Source: Prosopocoilus inquinatus
Taxonomy: Eukaryota; Arthropoda; Insecta; Coleoptera; Lucanidae
DNA length: 64,000 nucleotides
Assembly: GCA_036172665.1 (NCBI GenBank)
Contig: CM069870.1
Coordinates: forward strand, 62,620,212-62,684,211
Direction of reading: 5' to 3'
In this document: one piece after another, positions 1-10,900 of the stretch
Position numbering within the stretch: position 1 is the stretch's first letter
Layout of the letters: the number at the start of each line of letters is the position of its first letter
Notes under the pieces: generated by a model
What the model was told of the DNA's origin: nothing
What the model saw: only the letters and a program-made list of their open reading frames with translations
Database searches by the model: none
Position numbers and translations under genes: made by a program

Positions 1-2
1 CT

Positions 3-420
3 ACATGGAATGTTAGGGGATTGAATGGGAAAGAAGCAGAAATTACACAAGAATTCGAAGAAACAGATCTTAAAATACTGGCCCTCGCGGAAACTAAAAA
101 GAAGGGAAATAAAGATATAGAACTGAAGAATGGACATTTAATGATATTAAGTGGGGTTAAACTACAAGATAGAGCACAAGCAGGAGTCGGTTGTATTTTA
201 GAAAAGAGCGTAAGAAAATACTTGAAGAGTTGGGATTTCATTTCAGAAAGAATTTTAAGAATAGAACTTGAGCACGAAGATGAAGGCAAAATCAACTTTA
301 TAATATTATACGGCCCCGATGAAAATGAAAAGACAGTAAATAAAGAAAAAATTTGGTCAACCGCTGCAAACACAATTGAAAATATTCACGGAAAAACTAT
401 TGTTTTGGGAGACCTAAACG

Positions 421-453
<33 letters not shown>

Positions 454-2870
454 AGTAGGTAAAAAAAAATCGGGAAACGGGAGAAGTATTAGGAAGGTAT
501 AACGAAGATATCAAAAACAACAATGGGAAAAGAATAATAGATTTTTGTATACAGAACAATTTGATAGTATTGAATACTTTCTTTGAACACAAAAACATAC
601 AAGAAATTACAAGAGAGTTGAAAAGCCGAAATGAAAGATCCATTATTGACTATATCCTAATAAATAGAGAAAATAGAAAATGTATCAAAGACGTAAGAGT
701 CAGAAGAGGTGCTGAGATAAATAGTGATCATTTCCTACTAATGGCTGAAACAAACATAGGAAAATTTGATAGTAAATTAAATATGAACAAAAAAGGAAGA
801 GCACGTATGGTGACAGTACCTATCAAAGAATCTATAAGAACATACAAACTAGCAGAAGAAGAAGTTGCACAACAATTCACCCAAAGAATGGAAGAAATGA
901 TTGCGGAAAGAGGTACAAATGGAATGAGCTTAGAAGAATTGTGGCAATATTTTAAAACAGCTGTTATTGAATCTGCAAAACAAGTTTGTGGAGTTGCTAA
1001 GGTAAATAAAAATAAGAAAGAAACGCCTTGGTGGAGTGAGGATATAAAAAAGGAAGTTAAGTTGAAAAAACAGAAATGGAAACGTTATTTAGCTATAAAA
1101 ACAGAAGACAGTTATAATGAATACAAAGAGCAGAGAAACAGAGTGAAAGTAATAGTAAAGGAAGCAAAGGAAAAATTATGGGAAGACTTCGGAAAGAAAA
1201 TGGACGAAGACACACACGAATCAGAAATTATTTTACAAGATCCTAAAAAATGTGCGAACCGAAAGAAAACAGCAAAAAGTACAACAAATGAAAGACAGAA
1301 ATGGTGTGATACTGACAGATGGCCACAAAATTTTGGAAAATTGGAAACAGTGCTTTCAAGATCTTTTGTGCCCACAGACAGGAAATGGTGACTATACATA
1401 CCCCATCAACGAGATGATACAAAATTTAGAACCAGAACAGAAAATCGAATTAGAAGAAGTGATAGACGCAATAAAAAGATTAAAGAAAGGAAAAGCGGCT
1501 GGACATCACCAAATAACAGCGGAAATGTTAAAAAATATGGGAGATAAAGGCCTGAACCTGCTCATAGAAATATACAATGTAGCATGGGACCAAGGAATGG
1601 TACCGAAGGACTGGGAAATTGGAATTATTATGCCAGTGTATAAAAAAGGAGATAAAACAGATTGTAAAAATTACAGAGGTATCTCGCTATTAAGTGCGGC
1701 ATCCAAAGTATACGAAAGAATTTTGGAAAAAAGGTTAAGGAAAGTGCTAGAACCACAACTAGAAGAACCGCAATGTGGATTCAGGAAAGGAAGAGGTATT
1801 CATGACCACATATTCACAATAAAGCAGCTAATCGAAAGAGCAGGAAGAACGAGGCGAAAATTTCTCATGGGCTTTATAGATTTGGAAAAAGCTTTTGACA
1901 GAATACAGAGAGAAACAGTAAATAAGAGTCCAGCTGAAAGAAAAATAGGCATCAAACTAAGAAAAGGAATAATGAGCCTGTATACAAACACCAGGAACAA
2001 ACTAGGTCAATTAACTTACAATCAGAAGAATTTGTAGTAGAAGAAGGCCTAAAACAAGGAGGAGTTTTAAGTCCAGTTTTATTTAATGTGGTTATGGACG
2101 ATATAATAAAAGAAATGAAGCCGAGTACAAGTAAGGTTTATATAGGGCATAGAAACTTAACACCGGAATGGATACAAATGTGCGCATTTGCAGATGACCT
2201 AGTGATATTCGCAAAAAATGCTAATGACCTGAGAAATAATTTGCACAAATGGAATGAAGCCTTTAAAAAGAGAAATTTAAACATAAATGAACATAAAACT
2301 AAGTACTTAGGTGTTAAGATAAATAATAGAGGAAACCAAGAACCTGAAATTGTTGCTCTGTTAGAAAGTGCTTCGAAACTATATCATTCCATTAAAACTA
2401 TGTTTGTCAGAAAGAAAGGAATAACAAGAAAAACAAAAATGTGCGTATATAAGTCAGTATTTGTTCCGATTTTAACATTTGGATGCGAAAGCTGGACTCT
2501 TACTAAAAAGTACATAAGCAAAGTACAGAGCTTAGAAATGAGGTTTTTAAGAGCAATCCTAGGAATAACGAGGTTGGACAGGATTAGGAATAATGTTGTA
2601 AGAGAAGAGCTTGGAGCAGAACAAGTACTAGAAAGAATCGAAAAAAGCCAACTGAGATGGTTCGGTCACATAGCACGAATGGACGCTAACAGAGCCGTAA
2701 GGAAAGTGTGGGAAGCAAGAATGCAAGAAAAGAAGAAAAGAGGTAGACCGCTAAAGACTTGGGATGACAGCATTGGAAAAATTCTACAAAAAAAAGGAAT
2801 TACGAGAGAGGAGGCTAAGACACTCGCACGTGACAAGAAAAAGTGGAGAAAATTCGTTTATGGACACTAA
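3..2870 (+). pseudogene. Broken endonuclease-reverse transcriptase ORF
   Basis: The protein would nick target DNA and reverse transcribe the element. Endonuclease pieces are TWNVRGL at the start, LGDLNG near 410 and SDHFLL near 725. RT motifs include a Y-x-G-I-S-L-L block near 1675, CGFRKGRG near 1775, LEKAFDRI near 1885, GGVLSP near 2060 and FADD near 2195. The frame is broken three ways: a (GTAA)8 array with stops at 421-452, a shift near 1250-1390 and another near 2000-2040. Just after FADD the text runs directly from NINEHKTK to YLGVKI, which looks like an internal deletion. The element cannot make a working protein from this copy. Confidence 0.85.
421..452 (+). repeat. (GTAA)8 microsatellite inside the endonuclease
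   Basis: Eight perfect GTAA units directly follow the codons for GDLNG. The reading frame is the same on both sides (first frame from base 3, next segment from 561), so the array adds in-frame TAA stops without a net shift. It probably grew from the local GGTAAG sequence. Confidence 0.9.
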
Positions 2871-3857
2871 TGCTTAAGCAACACAAAGTCAGTTAGTGTT
2901 TAATACACCTTACACCCACGGGTACTATAAGGTTCTGATTATATATATATAATGTCTTTGATCAATTAAAACTAATCGTAACCACAAAGCGTCCTGAAGG
3001 GACTCGTTAACCAATCCGGCGAAATGTGACATAAGCCTCGTCGAAACCAAATTGAACCCCGAGGGTCATGAAAGTGCACAATAAATGTCGCAACACGCTC
3101 GAAGCATAGAGCAAAAAATAATTCCTGTCTGACTGGCACCAACCCGGAATAACATAACGAGCGTATTTCTGACTCGAAATATAGTTGTAGGAAATCTGTG
3201 TAAAAAAAACTGATCGAGTAAGGCTCCGGGCAATTACCAATTAAATTAACTGTGTTTTCAGCCCGATGCAACCACAAAAAACACCTACCGCTCGGCAAGA
3301 GCGCAGCGACACACCCTTTTTCGGCGTAATAAAATAACCCGTCGATAAAAGAAAGATTCGACTTCGGTAAATTTTCCTATACAGGACGCACTAAAATAAC
3401 AAAAAGATTTAAAACTGTAATAAGTAGTCTTCGAAGTGGTGTTTTTAGTTTCACGTTTTCATACGTCAAGATGGAGTAGAAATGTACCGACCGTACGACG
3501 AAATACACGTGGAAGATACTCTTTCTAGCAACTACGGTTGTAGGTAGAATTTTGCACAATTAATAACGTGTTTTTAGGCGCTTCACGCCACCTGTAATAG
3601 GATTCACATTGTAATATTTGCAAGGCTTTTGACGGATTCGCCATTGGTTAACATGAATACTTTTAAAGCTACTTTTGATGTTAGGTGCTTTTTACAACAA
3701 TTTATTTACGTAAAGTTGTTTCATTAACATTTTAATTCTTGTTAAACGTAAAATTCTTTCAGTTTTGTTTGACGCATTGTTGAGGGTGGCACACACCTGT
3801 AACTACGTACATATTCTAAACTGTATTTAAAATTGTTGCATTAACTAAATCATTTCC

Positions 3858-3985
3858 TTTGGTATTTGCCTCATTTCCGATTAATATTAGGTGGCGCGTT
3901 TAATTAACACCCACCCCCATCACGACTGAAGATGCTGGCTGTGCTGCAAGTTAGTTTTCTCAGCACAAATCTTGTTTCTACTCAG
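3858..3985 (+). repeat. Dispersed repeat R1, copy 1
   Basis: The stretch holding TCACGACTGAAGATGCTGGC and CAGCACAAATCTTGTTTC returns in reverse complement at about 14843-14970 with many substitutions. Shared outer words such as GGCGCTTCACGCC (3578) and GGCGTGAAGCGCC (15281) suggest the copies are longer than the part I could align by eye. Confidence 0.6.
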
Positions 3986-4337
3986 GTACGTGACAAACTA
4001 TTGTTACTTTTAATAAAATAAATCATATGGCAGAGGTTTATCAATTTATTAATTTGATTATATTACAGGTAACTTAAAATATGAAAGACTTAAAGGGAAA
4101 CGATTTTCAAAACTCATAATTATACGTAGTCCTTTTATTATTCTGAAGAAGATAACAAGGGAGCGCGAAATATGACTATTTAAGCAGATATTTTTTCTTT
4201 TTAAACAAATTATTTTGTTTAAGGTTCCTTTATTTCCACATGTCCAAACACGCAAACAATTTACAAGTAATTATTGCAATAAAGTAGAGATTGAAATTAA
4301 CGTGTAATTATAAATTTGGATCTGAAGTCCATGTGAC

Positions 4338-4533
4338 GATTTGATAAAAAATCTTGTACGAAATGAGAGAGATAGGTTATCAGGTTATTTCTTGATTAAT
4401 TCGATACTTCTCTGTCACTTTGTGCAAGATTTTATATCAAATCTTGCATAAAGAGACAGTATCAAATCAACCAATGAACATTAATTGTGGCAGCCTGTCT
4501 CTTTCACTTTGTACAAGACTTAATATCAAATCT
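4338..4533. repeat. Palindromic MITE-like element
   Basis: GATTTGATAAAAAATCTTGTAC at the left is mirrored by GTACAAGACTTAATATCAAATC at the right. A second internal palindrome (TGCAAGATTTTATATCAAATCTTGCA, 4422-4447) shares the same word. No coding capacity. The element class is not identified. Confidence 0.55.
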
Positions 4534-4916
4534 TGTGAATAGTGTGAAATGGGCCTTAAACATAAAATTTTGTTGCAAATCGTTGTTTTTGATTGCTTCA
4601 ATTTGTCAATCCTAATGCAACGTTTGGTCAAAAAGCGATCGTAGGATGTCACTGTTTTAGCTATTCGTAAAATTTAGAGACAAAAAAATTTCGTTTTTAA
4701 TTTGAAAATTGTGCAGAGCCCTGGAATAGAATTTTTCTCCAAAATAAACTTATGTGTCCATTCCTAAAGGGAAAATCGCAGACCATAACTATTATTGTAC
4801 AAAAGCAGTTCGCTTAGAAGAGCTCGAGGTCAACTGACTCAAGTCTCATCCAATCATCTTGTTTGCAATTTGCAGGCAAACGTGATTTCCCTACCAAAGA
4901 GTGCATACAATAACAA

Positions 4917-4983
4917 CCTAATAAAAGCCTCCGCGGTTTTCAGTTTCAAGTCCCCAAGACAAGCAGTTGGTACAACCGTAAAG
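4917..4983 (+). promoter_or_regulatory. Possible core promoter of gene A
   Basis: A TCAGTT initiator-like site lies at 4940-4945, with an AT-rich TAATAAAAG about 20 bp upstream and the start codon 40 bp downstream. Gene D has a similar TCAGT 30 bp before its ATG. This is inferred from consensus only. Confidence 0.3.
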
Positions 4984-7900
4984 ATGGTAAGTAACAATTT
5001 GCAAACTTTAATTACCCCCTCACGACACAAACAAATCCTTATTTCATTGCTTTTAAAACCACTTGGATTAGAATAATTTTATAAAATTAATTTCGAAATG
5101 TTACAGGTTAAACAAACGTTTGGAAAATCTACCCTCCTCATATTTGCCGCCTTAATATTCGGTATTTGCTATATGGTATCCTCTATGGTATGGACTGAAC
5201 TGAAAATAGAATTTATTTTTTATTTTTTATTAAACTCTTTCCTCGATGTTAAAGTTACGTGTTACATACCTTATCTTTAGGGTAGAGACGGAATCACGAG
5301 TTTACTGCTTACTGGAGCACGAATTCAGGTGAATTTTTAGGTAATGAGTCAATCATCACTAAGGTTAGGGCTTGCAGATGAGAATAGAATCTTGTAACCC
5401 TAACGCAGGTCATCACATCACAACGCGCAAGCCCGACTCATCACCTGAACTCGTGTTTTATGATTGCCGTCAATTATTTATGTCTATCTTCATCATTAAC
5501 AGCATAAATCAGATTTAAAAACCACAAATTTGCTTTAAAAAATTGTAAAACTCGATGAGAGGAAAGATTAAATCCGCAAGAAAACGTTTCCGTTAATAAA
5601 CAGTGATGGTTCTCGCAGATGCAAGAAACCGAGAGAGATCGGAACTTCGACGCCTTCAAATATCTCTCAAATCTAAAATACGAGTTCGAGGTGAGAAGCT
5701 ATGTTGATTTTTAACTGCAGAAGTCGCATTCTTATTTCTATTTCAGAACATAAGCAAAACGATACAAGATAAATTGGAACCCATTTCAAAGTTAATAGAC
5801 ACAGTCGACCAGCTGAGGGTAAATAATAATGGATTAGGTTAAACTAAAATTGTAACAACTTTTTCGGCAGGTGCAACAGAAGAAAGTGGAAGAAGATTTG
5901 CAGTTTCTTTTGAATGTAAGTATGAATGATTTTTGTTGGTTTCTCCATCTATCACTTTTTCGCTGTGTAATGTTCATATTAAGTAACCCAACCAATTCCA
6001 TCCACTTTAATTACCTATTATCTACATCTTTGAAAATATTTATTTTTTCTTGGTTTTCAATTCCTCCTTTCTTGATGAATTATAAAATTCTTCCAGTTCT
6101 GTTCTTCACTGCCTTGTATCGTTTTATTTCCTCTTCAAAATAATATTTTGTTTTTAGGTTCGTACACTTTGTTGCAATCTTATTAGCATTGCACACAAAG
6201 ACAAAGGACTTCAAACGTTACCCTGACGAACTCATATGTTAATTCCGAACTTTTTAACCGTTTGGATTTTTTCTCCTTTACCAGTTTTAACCAAACTACA
6301 AACGTATTTTTTTAAATTCTGGCGAATGAAGTAGATTAAAGGTTCGGTCTACATCTTCCCAATGAAGGTCCTAATCTTAATCTGTTTGATTTGACTTCCA
6401 AATAAAATTCTATTTTAATTATTTCTTTCCCTGTAGATCTCAACAACCCCATCATACATCTGACCAGGAATATAAGTAGACCTAAAAGACGTTCTACTGT
6501 GACTTATTCCTATCACCACAATTCTTAAGAGCTTATTGCCTTAAGTTTCCTGTTTTGTCTTTTCCATTTTTATTTTCTGGTTACTGCAGATTTCCAGTTC
6601 TTCTGGTTTTCTTCTTTAATAGCGTTAAACCATTGTTTTTCTTTGAGTAGCTTCTCATTTCTTCTTCTCCTTTTCTACGGATTTCCTATCTTCTTGTACA
6701 TCTTCTTTAATAATCTTCAGCCATTTTTTTCTCTTCGGCTGGCCTTTCATTTCTTCTTCTCCCTCGCCACCTAACAATGTTACATATGCAAATATTTTCT
6801 GATACATTCTGTAAACGTGCTTGCCAATCATCTTGTTCTGTGCGTCTTTCCCGAGCGACTTAAACTTTATTTTTTATATCTCTGTCTACTTCTTATTGGT
6901 TTGTCCTTCTTCATTACCTATCCATATGTATAGTTTTTTTGTTCTTCGCATTCGTACAGCACCAATGCTTTAATAACTGAAGACGAGAGGATGAAGGTAT
7001 TATGTTGCAAGATTAAAAATGACTTCTTAAGTTGCAAAAAAAGTGTTTAATTGGAAGTTATTTGTTTCTTTCTTGACTGAATTGGTCACTGCCTTTGTGG
7101 TAACTGTATTATTGGTACCTTAATTTTCCACATTTGTGGCAAAGACGACCAAAAAATTCAATAAAAGTACTGATTTAAAAAAAGCAACATAACACCTTCA
7201 TCCACTGAAGTCTTCAACTGTCTCATAAACTCTTTTGGCAAGTTACACCAAACACTTAAGCCGAGTTTAAATTTGAGTGTTGCTTATAATGTGACATGTG
7301 GAATTTAGACGACATTGTATACGTCATATTCTAAATGGAGCTTAAAGTTCAGCTAATCTTAAGTGTTTGGTGCAACTGGCCCTTAATGGTTTTGGTGTTT
7401 TTAGTTTTATTACCGCTTCGTCTACTTTAACTTCTCTTTTTAAGTATCTATTTTCTTGTCATATTCTTAATTTTGTAGAAAATGACGGCCCGAGTCTTTT
7501 GTTGTCTGGAACTTCTAATTTCATTGTTCACAAAGTAATATTTTGTTATTTTCCTTCTTAAAATTTCCGCTCTTTATTTTTATTGTTTGATTTAATTTAC
7601 ATTCTCGTTAGATAGATCCTCGAGGTATTATTTCATAAGCACATTCGTCTGAATCTCTTATCAAACCACTTCAACAACAACAAGACTCCTTATATCCATT
7701 ATTATTTTATTAACAAGGCTCCTTGTATTTAACTTGAAGAAGGAAGCTGTTAAAACATATAAGTCTATTTCTTGGACTAGAAAGAGAATTTGCCGACTCC
7801 TCCATCAACGAAATAAAGCAAATGACTTACTCCTTCTATATTTAATGAATTGATTTGAATCACGTAATTTATTTTTTATGTTGTTATCATTATGTTATTC

Positions 7901-10900
7901 TCATTTATTTCACATAAAATAAAAGCTTCTTAATAAATTACAATTATACAGATTGATGACTTGATTGATTGAAGTTAGACCACAACGGTTTCACGATGAG
8001 TGATAAAGAGTATGCGACTCCAAAATGTAATGGGGATTAGAGCAAAGACCTGGGATGTGCAAATAAATATATAGTATTCAGAAGATTGTAACATTTCCCA
8101 AAGCAGCAACAAATGAATTGCGATTGTCATTTGTTCATCGAATGTTTCTGAGCTTGAAATTCGTCTTCTAACGTTTCTATCATTTTTCGTGGTTGGTCGG
8201 AATAAAGTAGGGTCGGCTGAGTTTCCAAAATGTTGCACACGCTGCACACGGCGCGCGACAGAGAAGAATGAGATTGAGCTTGCTAATGTTGCAATATTGC
8301 ACCTAATTATGTACTGGATTAAGGATTTTTATCCATAGAAAATTCGTCATTTGGTGTTACCACTTGCATATGAATTCAAGAGGAAGAAAACCTATGAGAA
8401 CGTCTTCGGCAGACGGAAAGTCGATCTTCCGACTTCCTCGAGTGCAGTTTCCTGCTGTTAGTTACGCGTTCCGTTCCTCGTTGAACTTATTTTTTTATTT
8501 CAATTAATTTTATTTCAGTCAGTTCCCTCAGCTTGTAATTAATTTCGCGAATGAAGATACAGCTCGTCACGATGTTTGTTTAATTTTTTTTTTGGTATTG
8601 AATTATCGTAACCGAACTTTATTAATTTAATTTAATTTCTTTCCATCAAGAAAGATTCCAGTTTAGCGTTGGTGAGTTGTAAAAGAAAGACTTTTTTGTT
8701 TTATACTGAATATGCGCTCCATTCTCTCTTCACGATTTTCTATTTGCATCTACAATATTTTTTTTGTAGTTAAAAAATTGTTAATTAAAAAAATTTACTT
8801 TCAACGTGGATTAGGCCAGGAAACTGCACCCGAAGAAACCGGAAGATCGACTTTTCATCTGACGTAGGCGTTCTTATAGGTTTTCTCGTGCTTGAATTCG
8901 TATGCCAGTGCGGACGTCAGATGATGCATTTTCTATTTTAAAATCCTTTTCTATTTAAAATCCTTAATCGATTGCATAATTAGGTGCAATATTGCAACTT
9001 CCGCAGGCCCGATCTCATTCTTCTTCTCTGCTTTATTCTGTATGTATGATTTTTGATACATTATAATACTGTTTAATTGCAATTTAATTTGTATTACATC
9101 ACATCTCTAACTACTGAATATTCGAATTTTTACAAAATATAATAAAAAGCTTCCTATACTTCTCTTTTTTACGAGATTCGCTACAACCGTCCTTTGTTTT
9201 CCTTTGTTTTTCTTGCTTTCTTTATCAGACATTTTCATTTCGTATTTAGCGAACAAATATTATGCTTTATGTGTTCTTCCTGCCAATTCTTCATTTGTGA
9301 ATTTCATTTTCAATGTTTATTATTCATTACTTTCTTCTTGTTTTGGGGAATATTTCCAATCAATGAAATTTTGAGCGCAAGTAAGGCAAAAGCAAGAAAA
9401 TTGTTTCCTTACTTCAAAGCCTAAAAAACGATTATTTTATACCGAGACGTTTGTTAAAAAATAATGGTTGTATGCAATCGTGTTTGAAGATGAAATCGTG
9501 TATCGCACCAACTGCTAAATATTACGTACGTACACGGGATTGACAACAATCGAGATCAGAGCCTTCCAACCGCCCCCATTTCTTTCAACCTTCCACACAT
9601 CACACGCGCTTTGTTGCTCTGTGTGAGTGGCTCGTCCCCTTTCGACGACGAACAAGCGTTGATTTTGTTCATGGATCAGTGAATCTTGTTGTTGTTATCC
9701 CAGCAGACTTTGGAACAGTCTGTTCGGTTTTGAGGGACGTGTGAATCTTTTCCGGCTTGATGTACATCAGCAAGGTAATGCCATGTTGATTTTTCATTTT
9801 ATTACTTTATTGTTTTCCACGTGTGTTTACCGCTCGCGGTCGTACATTTCACACATTTTCTTCCTTGTAGCAAGTAGCCCAGGGCAGATTTCCACCGCCG
9901 ATTCAGTGATTGCTTATTCCTGTAAGCGTCGCTTGGAGGGACGTCACGTCATTTTCGTGTATTTTATTGAGGAAAATAAGTGAGATCGTTCCCGTTTTCA
10001 GGCTGTAGCGGTCGCTCGGAGGGATTGAACGAGAAATTTCCTTCTTTTCTTTTCGTCCTCGGAAACGTGTTACTTGATGTCAGTATTTTTCACCGACGAA
10101 TTCGATGGGAGGGAGATTTTGTTTGCTGTAATAACGTAGTCTGGGAAGTTTTCGAATTTCGCATTGACCGAACCGGTCAGGTAGGCTTTTCTTTGTGCAA
10201 GTATGTTCAAGGCATTGTGGTTGTTTGGTTGATAACGCTTACCCGATGTCAGGTGGTATTCCAACGGAGTGGCTCGTCCCCTTTCGACGACGAATAAGCG
10301 TTGATTTTGTTCAGGGATCAGTGAATCTGCCGTGTCGAACGGATTACGGTCACATTGTTAGTTGTTATCTCAGCAGACTTTGAAACAGTTTGTTCGGTTT
10401 TGAGGGACGTGTGAATCTTTTCCGACTTGATGTACATCAGCAAGGTAATGCCATGTTGATTTTTCATTTTATTACTTTATTGTTTTCCACGTGCGTTTAC
10501 CGCTCGCGGTCGTACATTTCACACATTTTCTTCCATCTAGCAAGTAGCTCCGGGCAGATTTCCACCGCCGATTCAGTGATTGCCGCCTCACTCATTCCTG
10601 TAAGCGTCGCTTGAAGGGACGTCACGTCATTTTCGTGTATTTTGTTGAGGAAAATAAGTGAGATCGTTCCCGTTTTCAGGCTGTAGCGGTCGTCTCGGAG
10701 GGATTGAACGAGAAAATTCCTTCTTTTCTTTTCGTCCTCGGAAACGAGTTACTTGACGTCAGTATTTTTCACCGACGAATTCGATGGGAGGGAGATTTTG
10801 TTTGCTGTAATAACGTAGTCTGGGAAGTTTTCGAATTTCGCATTGACCGAACCGGTCGGGTAGGCTTTTCTTTGTGCAAGTATGTTGAAGACATTGTGGT

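Larger units (their letters stand above)
1..2952 (+). mobile_element. Non-LTR retrotransposon, cut by window edge, inactive
   Basis: The sequence enters the window inside the apurinic-type endonuclease domain (frame from base 3, TWNVRGLNGK) and runs through reverse transcriptase to a stop at 2868-2870. A short 3' tail follows, ending in a (TA)n run near 2940-2952. The C-terminal block after RT (LRWFGHIARMD, KKRGRPLKTW) resembles that of RTE-like elements common in insects, so an RTE-type clade is my best guess. The 5' end lies outside the window and no target duplication can be tested. Confidence 0.85.
2953..4916. other. Intergenic, repeat remnants, no gene seen
   Basis: No protein is supported on either strand. 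Part of it (about 3860-3985) recurs inverted at about 14840-14970, and a palindromic element lies at 4338-4533. The rest is AT-rich sequence without recognised content. Confidence 0.5.

Noticed and set aside
6158..6226. Possible alternative terminal exon of gene A after an AG at 6157
   Set aside because: It opens only 22 codons before a stop and has no similarity to any paralog exon.
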